Shown: one piece after another, positions 24,929 to 32,219 of the stretch
Position numbering within the stretch: position 1 is the first letter of the stretch
How the letters are laid out: each line of letters starts with the position of its first letter
The notes under the pieces: model-generated
What the model was told of the DNA's origin: nothing
Database searches by the model: none
Seen by the model: only the letters and a program-made list of their open reading frames with translations
Translations under genes and position numbers: made by a program
NCBI GenBank assembly: GCA_017469685.1
Contig: JAFUFW010000011.1
Location: 1-35,665 of the forward strand
DNA length: 35,665 nucleotides
Direction: 5' to 3'
Source of the DNA: Bacteroidaceae bacterium
Lineage (GTDB): Bacteria; Bacteroidota; Bacteroidia; Bacteroidales; Bacteroidaceae

Positions 24929-26854
24929 TCAGCGGCTCGCGACGTGAAGCGCGAAAGAGGTTGTCGTCTGCTCGGTAGTGAGCGTGGCGCCGATGCTCTC
25001 TGCACGCTCGCGCAGCGACTGAAGCCCTATGCCCCGGCCGTCGCCCTCAACGACTTGTCCCTCTGAGACGAAGTCCATAGCGAGTTTATCACCGCAAAGC
25101 GTCAGCGATGCCTCGACGCTGGTAGAGGGTTGATGCACTATGATATTGCCTATGGTCTCCTGGGCAATGCGGTAGAACTGGTATGCCGTGGCTGCGGGAA
25201 TGCGGTCCCAGCCTTCGCCCACACAGCGTAAACTTACGGCCGGCTGTTCTATGTGCGAGAGGTAGTAGCCGAGAGCATCGTTGAGGGTCACGCCTTCGGT
25301 GAACTGTGGCGGCATGAGCTCGTGGGAGAGTTGTCGCAGCTGTGTGCGCAGGGCGGATATCTGGTGGGTGACGTCGTCGACGTCGGGCTCTTCGCGCCTG
25401 AGTTGCATGCCTATGGCGAGGAGTTCGTTGCAGGCACCGTCATGTAGCTCGCGGGCGAAGCGTACGCGCTCCTGTTCGACGCCCTCAAAGTATTTGCGCG
25501 TCTCGCGCATCTCGGCCTGACTGCGACGCTGGCGCGCCCAGAGGATGAGCAGAGCCATGGCTGTTGCAGCCATGAGGAGCAGTGCAGCGAGGAGTATGGC
25601 TGCTTTCTGCGTCTGCGCCTGCTTCTGTCCGAGTCGGCTCAACTGCAGCTCTTTCTCCATGACGCGTATGTTTGTAGCGAGACGGTCAAGCTTGTCGTTG
25701 TTCTCACGGCTTTTCACGGAATCGCTGAGCGCTGAGGACTCAGCCTGCAGGCGATAGGCGTCTCGATAGTCGCCAAGACCGGCCAGACAGCGGCTCTTAA
25801 AGTTGAGCAGGCGGTGGAGCGGTATCACCTGTTGCTGCTTCATAAGCTCTTCAAGGCGCCCGATGGTCTGCAGGGCTTCTGGGTAAAGGCCCTGCTCGGT
25901 CTGAATAATCATCTTCGATTCGAGGATACCGGCGGCAGCGGTGCCGGCCTGCGGCATACCCGCAGCTATGGCTTCGCCGCGGCTGAGGACGTCGGCCGCA
26001 GCCTGCCACTGGCGCGCATCGATCAGCGACTTCAGCAGATAGTTTATCGTCTTGAGCTTGAGGGCTGTGCTGTTTGTGGCCTCTGCTTGCTCTAAGGTGC
26101 TGGTGAGGAGCTTTATTGCCTCCTTCGGCCGCTTGCTGAGCTGAAGGGCAACGCCTTTGTTGGCCAGCGCTGAAAGGCGCTCCACCTCGTCGCCAGCGCG
26201 TGCGGCACCCGCGGCGGCGCTGTCGGCATAGCTGATGCCTTCGGCGTAGCGCCCCATCTCGGTGTAGAGCACCGAGAGGTTGTTTGCCAGGTAGGCCTGG
26301 CTGCCGGCGTCGTCAGCGCTCATGGCACGCTCGAGTCCTTGATGGTAAAGGATAGCAGCAGAATCGTTGTTGCCGAGGCGGCGGTAGGCTATGCCGGTGT
26401 TTCCGCACATGATGGCGTAGTCCTCGTCGCTGCCGTAGAGGCGCATGAGCGGCAGCGCCTTGCCGCCCCACTCTACGCACGCGCGCATGTCGCCCGTAAT
26501 ATTATATGTGGCCGACAGTTCGGCATAGTACTGAGCCAGCAGGGCATCGGAGGCCGACGGACAGGCAGCGAGCCCGCGTTGCAGGCACGCTATGGCAGAG
26601 TCGGGTCGGTCCACAATATTATAGCAGCGGGACATGGTCAGCAAGACTTCGGCCTTGCCATCGGGCAAGCTCAGACTGTCGGCGAGAGCGTAGGCCAGCT
26701 CAAGCAAGACCCATGCGGAGTCGATCTCCTCAGCCTCAAGCATCTGTTCGGATTCGGAGATGAGGCTATCTAAGCGCTGGCGGCCGGCGCCGAGGTTGTG
26801 GCAGGCAGCCACTAAGAGTGCAGCCATCGCTGCGGCCAATAGTTTCTTTAACAT
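24929..26854 (-). CDS. Two-component sensor histidine kinase with TPR sensor region (HisKA_3 type), putative lipoprotein
   Basis: This 641-residue protein begins with a lipoprotein-like signal (MLKKLLAAAMAALLVAACHN). A long helical TPR-like region (about 25-400) should face the periplasm. A membrane helix near 410-430 (AAILLAALLLMAATAMALLI) leads to a HisKA_3 domain with His471 in FARELHDGACNELLA. A HATPase domain follows with the Asn box QETIGNIIVHQ and the G-box GDGRGIGLQSLRERAESIG. This layout, TPRs plus a NarX/DesK-type kinase, is common in Bacteroidota and is typically paired with LuxR-type regulators, as here. The signal sensed is unknown; TPRs suggest a protein or peptide partner. Confidence 0.9.
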   Translation of the reverse strand: MLKKLLAAAMAALLVAACHNLGAGRQRLDSLISESEQMLEAEEIDSAWVLLELAYALADSLSLPDGKAEVLLTMSRCYNIVDRPDSAIACLQRGLAACPSASDALLAQYYAELSATYNITGDMRACVEWGGKALPLMRLYGSDEDYAIMCGNTGIAYRRLGNNDSAAILYHQGLERAMSADDAGSQAYLANNLSVLYTEMGRYAEGISYADSAAAGAARAGDEVERLSALANKGVALQLSKRPKEAIKLLTSTLEQAEATNSTALKLKTINYLLKSLIDARQWQAAADVLSRGEAIAAGMPQAGTAAAGILESKMIIQTEQGLYPEALQTIGRLEELMKQQQVIPLHRLLNFKSRCLAGLGDYRDAYRLQAESSALSDSVKSRENNDKLDRLATNIRVMEKELQLSRLGQKQAQTQKAAILLAALLLMAATAMALLILWARQRRSQAEMRETRKYFEGVEQERVRFARELHDGACNELLAIGMQLRREEPDVDDVTHQISALRTQLRQLSHELMPPQFTEGVTLNDALGYYLSHIEQPAVSLRCVGEGWDRIPAATAYQFYRIAQETIGNIIVHQPSTSVEASLTLCGDKLAMDFVSEGQVVEGDGRGIGLQSLRERAESIGATLTTEQTTTSFALHVASR

Positions 26855-26888
26855 AGTATTAAACTTATTCTTGCGAAGTAATAAAAAA

Positions 26889-26922
26889 AGGCTTAAGGGC
26901 TTTGTCTGAAGCCCCTAAGCCT
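26889..26922 (-). terminator. Terminator of the GH2 gene
   Basis: AGGCTTAAGGGCTT (26889-26902) pairs with AAGCCCCTAAGCCT (26909-26922) with one mismatch and a 6-nt loop. On the minus strand a run of seven T residues follows. It lies 12 bp beyond the GH2 stop codon. Confidence 0.75.
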
Positions 26923-26934
26923 CTATTTTGAGTC

Positions 26935-29900
26935 TCATTCATTCAATGCAGTGACACTAACTATTGGCTGCCCGTCACGGCCATCCTCGCGACGCCAGGT
27001 GATGATGACGGTGCGACTCTCGGCGGGGAGGAGGTTGAAGTAGTTGTCAGTGTAGTCGGCTGGCAGAATCTGCTCGCCGTCGGCGCCGAGGAGGTTGAGG
27101 CGGATGAAGGGGGCAAGGGCCTTGCCGCGGTTCGTCAGCGTGACAGTGGCTGAACAGAGGTCTCCGCCGAGGTCGAGGGTGGTCTTCGTCTCCACATTGG
27201 CCTTGGGCAGGTTGAGCAGGGGCGCGAGCGAGAGGCTGTCGGCGTCGTTGCCCACGTAGTAGTCGTTCTCGGATACGAGGTGCTTCCCCTCGCGCAGCTC
27301 CAGACGCAGCAGGGCGCAGTCGGTCTGGCGGGCCTTGGCGCTGAGGGCGAAGAGGGGCACGGTGGTATCGTCCCCCGCCGTGAGGCGCTGACTCTGGCTC
27401 CAGAGGCGGCGGCCGCGCAGGTCGTAGACGGTGGCGGTGGCGGTGAGTTTGGCGCGGTCGCCTGCGAAAGCGTTGACGACTTCGACGCGGTCAGTCAGTG
27501 CGTTGAGCTGTATGTGCAGAGGCTCGCAACCTTTCTTCATGCCGAAGAAGGCAGCGGTGGGTTCGAAGTAGTAGTCGTAGGTCTGCCATACCATCGACGG
27601 CCAGCAAGGGTGGCTCATCCAGATGAGCAGTCCGGCGCGGCTGACGCTTGTGGCCTCGAACATCGAGCGGTAGCCGTTGTAGTTGACAACCTGCGCACGG
27701 GCTGTGAATTCCTTAGCGCTGCGCGAAGGTCCGAAGGCGCGGCCGACAAGGCCATTGAACTCGCTGGCGCGCTGGGCTCCGTTGAGGGTGTAGTCGTGTT
27801 GTCCCCACTGCTTGCTCTGCGGCCACAAGGCTTCGGGGCTCAGCGTGCGGGCGAGGTTCTCGTAGTTCATGACGTTGGGCAGTCCGCGCTCGGTGTGAAT
27901 CTTACCGCTTTGGCGCTCGAAATAGACGCGCGCCGGCTGGGCACAATAGGGGCCGTGGCCCGTGACGCAGTCGTCGGCAGAGCTGGGAATATAGCCCATG
28001 CCAGGCGTTAGGGTGGCTACAAAATGGCGCAGCGAGCGGTCGATGGTGGCTGGCGGGTAGCCTTCGTTGCGGCCGCAGAAGATGCCAAGGCTGGCATGGC
28101 TGCGTATACGCCTGACGTAGTCGTAGGCATTGCCGAGAAAGAGGGTCTCGTCGTAAGGGTCGGGACCGTCGCAAGGATTGGCGAGCCAGAAGTCCTGCCA
28201 CACCATGACGCCGAGGCTGTCGCAGGCACGATAGAAATCGTCGTCGCCTGTCATGCCCACCCAGTTGCGGATCATTGTGGCGTGCATGTAACGGTGGAAG
28301 CTTACGGCTGCATCGTACTCGCGGCGACGGTAGCACAGGTTGTGCTCGTCCATGCCCCAATTACCGCCAAGGGGCACGAAGCGGCGACCGTTAACGTATA
28401 TGAGCAGGCTGTCGCCAAGGCCCTCGTAGGTCATCTCGCGCAGGCCGGCTTTGTAGTTTAAAATTGAAAATTTAAAATTTAAAATTGAAGATTCTTTCTC
28501 GAGCATCGAGAGGCGCGTGGCGGGCTTGAGGCTGAAGCCGGCCTCGTGGAGCGCGGGTTCTCCGTAGCCGTTGGGCCACCACAGGGGAAGGCGCACATCG
28601 GCCAGCTGCGGATAGTCTTCAGGAGAGAACGTGAATTCCTGCTCCGAGAGGGCGGGTAGTTGGATGTCGCGTTCAAACTCAACATCGCCTATCCAACCGC
28701 AGAGGCGGGCAAGAACGGGCTGGGCACTGTTGTTGCGAACAAAGACTGACGGCGTCACCTCCACTTTCTGTCCTACGCGGGTCTTTACGTAGGGGTCGGA
28801 GAGCGTCAGGGCGCCCTCTCGCGTGAGGTAGACCTCATTCCAGATGCCGACATTGCGGCCGCGCACGGTTGTTATCCAGTCCCAGCCTATGGTGGCGTGG
28901 AAGGTGGGGTTGTCGGCTCCGAGAATGCCGCCGTTGAACTGCGTCGTGTTGGCATCTTTTTCCTTTACGACGCCAAAGTGTTCGTTGCAGACGACTTCCA
29001 CGGCCAGCACGTTGTCGCCTTCGCGCAGTAGCCCCGTAACGTCGAAGCGCCCTCGGCGGAAGGCTCCTTCTACGGTGCCGAGGAAGCTGCCGTTGAGCCA
29101 TACACGTGCTTTCCAGTTTATGCCGTCGAAGTTGAGGAAAGCCCTTTCTCCATTATCTTCGGGCTTCCATTCGAAAACGTCGCGGTACCAGAAGTTGCTT
29201 CGGAAGAACGATTCAGAAATCTGGTCGACCCAATCGGCATAGTTGGGATTGGGAACCGCACCTGCATTGACATAGGACATCAGCACCGTGCCTGGCACCG
29301 TAGCCCAAAGCCACGAAGCGTCGTCGAAGCCATCGGTGGCTATCTCTGCGCCCGAGGCCTTGACCTCAGAACTGCGCTTCAGCTTCCAATGGCCTCCACT
29401 CAGTTCGTAGCGGTTGCCTTCCCAGCCTTTTACGGGCTGAGGCACCAAACGCTGCGACTGCCGTCCCCAGACCTCCACCTCGCGCAGAGCGTAGAATCCA
29501 GCCTCGGAAGGCTCTTCCATGACGATGGTCACCGAGGAGCCGTCGGTGGCAACATCGTAGTGCCAACGACGAGGTTCCTCATGCCAATACGGCACGACCT
29601 TCTCCACCGTAGAAGGAGCGCCCAGGTCGATGCGCAGCCACTGCAAGCCGCCACCGTCGCTCATCCACATGCTGGCGAACTCTTGCGAGGGCTGAGCCCA
29701 CACCTCCTGCCCTACGTCGTCGAGGAAATGCAGATCGTTGACGACCCAGTAAGCCGCACCTGGCATGTCAACCACCAGGCGCAAATGCTGGAACACGACG
29801 GAACGGTCAAAGCGGATAGTCTGCTCCAGCGTGCGCGCCGGCAGGTAGTCTGTAGCGGTCTGCTTGTTGGGGTCGGAACTTACCTTGTAGTCCATAGCAT

Positions 29901-30462
29901 TGCCTGGAAGGCCGCGGCCTTTGAGCTGCCCTACCGTGGTCCACGACACGCCGTCGTCAGAGGCTTGGACGGCTATCGTGTAGCCTTCCGTAGCCTTGTC
30001 CTCACGGTAGGCCACACGCCCGTCCAGCCGAAGGGCACGCGCCGCCAGACGCTGATCGCCGCCCCAGTCATAGCGCAGCCAGGTGTGCTCGCCCAAAAGA
30101 ACTTGGTTGGAGAACGGGCCTCCGTCGATAGCCCACTCTGCCTCGCGCTTAGGCAGGCGCCCCTCTGGCGTGCTGGCCACGAGGATTGCAGGCTCGCAAG
30201 AGTCGATGATGCCGTCGGTGGCGAGATGTGCACAGAGGTTATAGTCGACCGACGATGAAGCCAAGGCCTGACGATGCAAAGCCAGGTTGACAAGTGGCGC
30301 ATTACCAGCCTCAGCCTTTTCAAAACGAGGTCCGAAAAACTCCGACTGCCGACCAGGATACTGGCCAATGCCACGGGTAAAAGAAAAGCCTGTCTGAGCC
30401 GAAGCGGTGAAGCTGGCGGACAAGGCTAAGATAAGAGCGATTGCGGAAAACGGCGTGCGCAT
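26935..30462 (-). CDS. GH2 glycoside hydrolase (exo-beta-glucosaminidase/beta-mannosidase-like) with F5/8 C-type modules
   Basis: The frame runs to 30516, but ATG 30462 gives a clear signal peptide (MRTPFSAIALILALSASFTA followed by SAQ) and 1175 residues. Two discoidin-like (F5/8 type C) modules precede the GH2 part, the second containing LQWLRIDLGAPSTVEKVVPY. The GH2 sugar-binding domain has FLNFDGINWKARVWLNGSFL. In the barrel, Glu800 in FCGRNEGYPP is the probable acid/base, and Glu858 in HTERGLPNV the probable nucleophile by position. The pattern fits the exo-beta-D-glucosaminidase/mannosylglycoprotein endo-mannosidase branch better than beta-galactosidases. An AT-rich intergenic-type repeat is translated in frame at about residues 657-669. 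It is divergent from the GH29-GH3 pair. The substrate is not certain. Confidence 0.85.
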   Translation of the reverse strand: MRTPFSAIALILALSASFTASAQTGFSFTRGIGQYPGRQSEFFGPRFEKAEAGNAPLVNLALHRQALASSSVDYNLCAHLATDGIIDSCEPAILVASTPEGRLPKREAEWAIDGGPFSNQVLLGEHTWLRYDWGGDQRLAARALRLDGRVAYREDKATEGYTIAVQASDDGVSWTTVGQLKGRGLPGNAMDYKVSSDPNKQTATDYLPARTLEQTIRFDRSVVFQHLRLVVDMPGAAYWVVNDLHFLDDVGQEVWAQPSQEFASMWMSDGGGLQWLRIDLGAPSTVEKVVPYWHEEPRRWHYDVATDGSSVTIVMEEPSEAGFYALREVEVWGRQSQRLVPQPVKGWEGNRYELSGGHWKLKRSSEVKASGAEIATDGFDDASWLWATVPGTVLMSYVNAGAVPNPNYADWVDQISESFFRSNFWYRDVFEWKPEDNGERAFLNFDGINWKARVWLNGSFLGTVEGAFRRGRFDVTGLLREGDNVLAVEVVCNEHFGVVKEKDANTTQFNGGILGADNPTFHATIGWDWITTVRGRNVGIWNEVYLTREGALTLSDPYVKTRVGQKVEVTPSVFVRNNSAQPVLARLCGWIGDVEFERDIQLPALSEQEFTFSPEDYPQLADVRLPLWWPNGYGEPALHEAGFSLKPATRLSMLEKESSILNFKFSILNYKAGLREMTYEGLGDSLLIYVNGRRFVPLGGNWGMDEHNLCYRRREYDAAVSFHRYMHATMIRNWVGMTGDDDFYRACDSLGVMVWQDFWLANPCDGPDPYDETLFLGNAYDYVRRIRSHASLGIFCGRNEGYPPATIDRSLRHFVATLTPGMGYIPSSADDCVTGHGPYCAQPARVYFERQSGKIHTERGLPNVMNYENLARTLSPEALWPQSKQWGQHDYTLNGAQRASEFNGLVGRAFGPSRSAKEFTARAQVVNYNGYRSMFEATSVSRAGLLIWMSHPCWPSMVWQTYDYYFEPTAAFFGMKKGCEPLHIQLNALTDRVEVVNAFAGDRAKLTATATVYDLRGRRLWSQSQRLTAGDDTTVPLFALSAKARQTDCALLRLELREGKHLVSENDYYVGNDADSLSLAPLLNLPKANVETKTTLDLGGDLCSATVTLTNRGKALAPFIRLNLLGADGEQILPADYTDNYFNLLPAESRTVIITWRREDGRDGQPIVSVTALNE
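28453..28490. repeat. AT-rich interspersed repeat inside the GH2 gene
   Basis: This is a run of TTTAAAATT and GAAAATTT units of the kind normally seen between Bacteroidales genes. On the coding strand it reads in frame as SILNFKFSILNYK, between LEKES and AGLREM. Confidence 0.6.
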
Positions 30463-30503
30463 ATCTGTAGGTTTTAAAGTCTGGTTAAGGTGGTTATTCG
30501 TTG

Positions 30504-30534
30504 CAAAAATAGACATTTCGATAAAACGGACAAA
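30504..30534 (-). promoter_or_regulatory. Promoter of the GH2 gene
   Basis: On the minus strand TTTG (30531-30534) and TATTTTTG (30504-30511) are 19 bp apart, matching the -33/-7 consensus. The -7 box is 41 bp before ATG 30462 and lies inside the longer open frame, which supports the shorter start. Confidence 0.7.
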
Positions 30535-30574
30535 GAAAAATCAAATAAAAACGAGGCAGAACGCTTTTTTTACC

Positions 30575-30582
30575 TATCTTTG
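30575..30582 (+). promoter_or_regulatory. -7 box of the GH29-GH3 operon
   Basis: TATCTTTG matches TAnnTTTG, 50 bp before the ATG at 30633. The upstream -33 region has only a T run rather than a clear TTTG. It diverges from the GH2 promoter. Confidence 0.55.
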
Positions 30583-30632
30583 CTCCGAAATCAATGGACA
30601 AACTTACACATTAATTATTTATAATATACATA

Positions 30633-32219
30633 ATGAACAAGACTAACCCGACTGCCACGTGCAAAAGGCTCCTCTATATCAGCTTTTGCCTTTTGTCGGG
30701 CCTCAGTGTTTCCGCCCAGGACGAGGCTCCTGCGCCCATCGCGCCCCTGCCCACCAAGCATCAAGTGGCGTGGCAACAGATGGAGACGTACGCCTTCATT
30801 CATTTCGGGCCAAATACGTTCCAAGACCGTGAGTGGGGCTATGGCGATGCGCCGCTCGACTGCTTTAACCCCACGAAGCTCGACTGCGAGCAGTGGGCCC
30901 GCACGCTCAAGGCTGCAGGCATGAATGGCGTCATCATCACTGCCAAGCACCACGATGGATTCTGCCTCTGGCCATCTAAATATACCGACTACTGTGTGCG
31001 CAACACCCCCTGGTATGCAAGCCGAACGGCTCGGGCCGGAGCGTCTGGGGGAGAAGAGGGAATGATGAAGGGCGACATCGTGGGCGAACTGGCGGCGGCC
31101 TGCAAGAAATACGGACTGAAGATGGGTGTCTATCTCTCGCCCTGGGACCGCCATCAGGCTTTCTACGGCACACCTCTCTACGTGGAATACTTCTATGCCC
31201 AGCTTGAAGAACTGATGACACGGTATGGCGAGCTCTTCGAGGTGTGGTTCGACGGCGCAAACGGTGGCGACGGCTACTATGGCGGGGCTCGCGAGCAGCG
31301 CGAGATTGACCGCCGCACTTACTACGACTTCCCACGCGCCCACAGGATGGTCTTCAAGCATCAGCCGCAGGCCATCATCTTCAGCGACGGCGGCCCCGGC
31401 TGCCGCTGGGTGGGCAACGAGAAGGGCTATGCCTTCCCCACCAACTGGTCGTTTCTCCGCATCAACGATGTATATCCTGGTTACGCACATTTCGAGGAGC
31501 TGCAGAGCGGACATGCCGACGGCGACACATGGGTGGCCTCGGAGTGCGACGTCTCGATTCGCCCTGGATGGTTCTACCACGAGAGCGAGGACGACCGCGT
31601 GAAGACGCCCGAGTACCTCACCGACCTGTACTACCGCAGCGTGGGCCACAACGGCACGCTCCTACTGAACTTCCCCGTAGACCGCGACGGCCTCATCCAT
31701 CCCAACGACTCCATGAACGCCGTAGCCTTCCACCAGCGTATACAAGCTGAGCTGAAGGAAAACCTTCTGGCCAAGGGCGCCACCGTCAGTGCCTCCGACA
31801 CCCGCGGCAATGCCTTCTCCACCAAGGCGCTCACCGACGACAACTATGACACCTATTGGGCCACTCACGACGGTATCACGTCAGCCACGCTGACCTTCAC
31901 CTTCAAGCGTGCCACTCTTGTCAACCGTCTTGCGCTGCAAGAGTACATCCCGCTCGGCCAGCGCGTCAAGGCGTTCACCGTAGAATACCTCGACGGCAAG
32001 CAGTGGCAACCCTTAGATGTGGGCGAAGAGACTACCACTATTGGTTACAAACGCCTGCTACGTTTCCACACGATTTCCACTAAGGCGATACGCGTAAGCA
32101 TCACTGAAGCCCGAGGCCCGCTCTGCCTCAACGCCGTCGGAGCCTATTATGCCGCAGGCGCCGAGGCCACATACAAAGCTGACACTCGCAATTATGACCA
32201 ACAAAAGCTGCTACGATGA
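30633..32219 (+). CDS. GH29 alpha-L-fucosidase with C-terminal F5/8 C-type module
   Basis: This 528-residue protein has a signal peptide (core LLYISFCLLSGLSVSAQ). The catalytic barrel shows the family motifs HFGPNTFQDREWGYGD, KHHDGFCLWPSKYTDY (His106-His107) and the nucleophile Asp207 in VWFDGANGG. About residues 375-500 form a discoidin-like domain (TLTFKRATLVNRLALQEYIP). The layout fits the 1,3/1,4-linkage-specific GH29 subgroup. Between NTPW and KGDIV about 16 extra residues (YASRTARAGASGGEEG) are present that family members usually lack. It overlaps the GH3 gene by 4 bp (ATGA), so the two are translationally coupled. It should release fucose from host or plant glycans outside the cytoplasm. 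Confidence 0.93.
   Translation: MNKTNPTATCKRLLYISFCLLSGLSVSAQDEAPAPIAPLPTKHQVAWQQMETYAFIHFGPNTFQDREWGYGDAPLDCFNPTKLDCEQWARTLKAAGMNGVIITAKHHDGFCLWPSKYTDYCVRNTPWYASRTARAGASGGEEGMMKGDIVGELAAACKKYGLKMGVYLSPWDRHQAFYGTPLYVEYFYAQLEELMTRYGELFEVWFDGANGGDGYYGGAREQREIDRRTYYDFPRAHRMVFKHQPQAIIFSDGGPGCRWVGNEKGYAFPTNWSFLRINDVYPGYAHFEELQSGHADGDTWVASECDVSIRPGWFYHESEDDRVKTPEYLTDLYYRSVGHNGTLLLNFPVDRDGLIHPNDSMNAVAFHQRIQAELKENLLAKGATVSASDTRGNAFSTKALTDDNYDTYWATHDGITSATLTFTFKRATLVNRLALQEYIPLGQRVKAFTVEYLDGKQWQPLDVGEETTTIGYKRLLRFHTISTKAIRVSITEARGPLCLNAVGAYYAAGAEATYKADTRNYDQQKLLR

Noticed and set aside
30463-30516. Longer N-terminus for the GH2 protein (18 more residues)
   Set aside because: The -33/-7 pair at 30504-30534 overlaps the longer frame, and the shorter start begins directly with the signal peptide.
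30615-31649. A 344-codon minus-strand frame opposite the GH29 gene
   Set aside because: The plus strand holds a fucosidase with all catalytic motifs; the opposing frame shows none.
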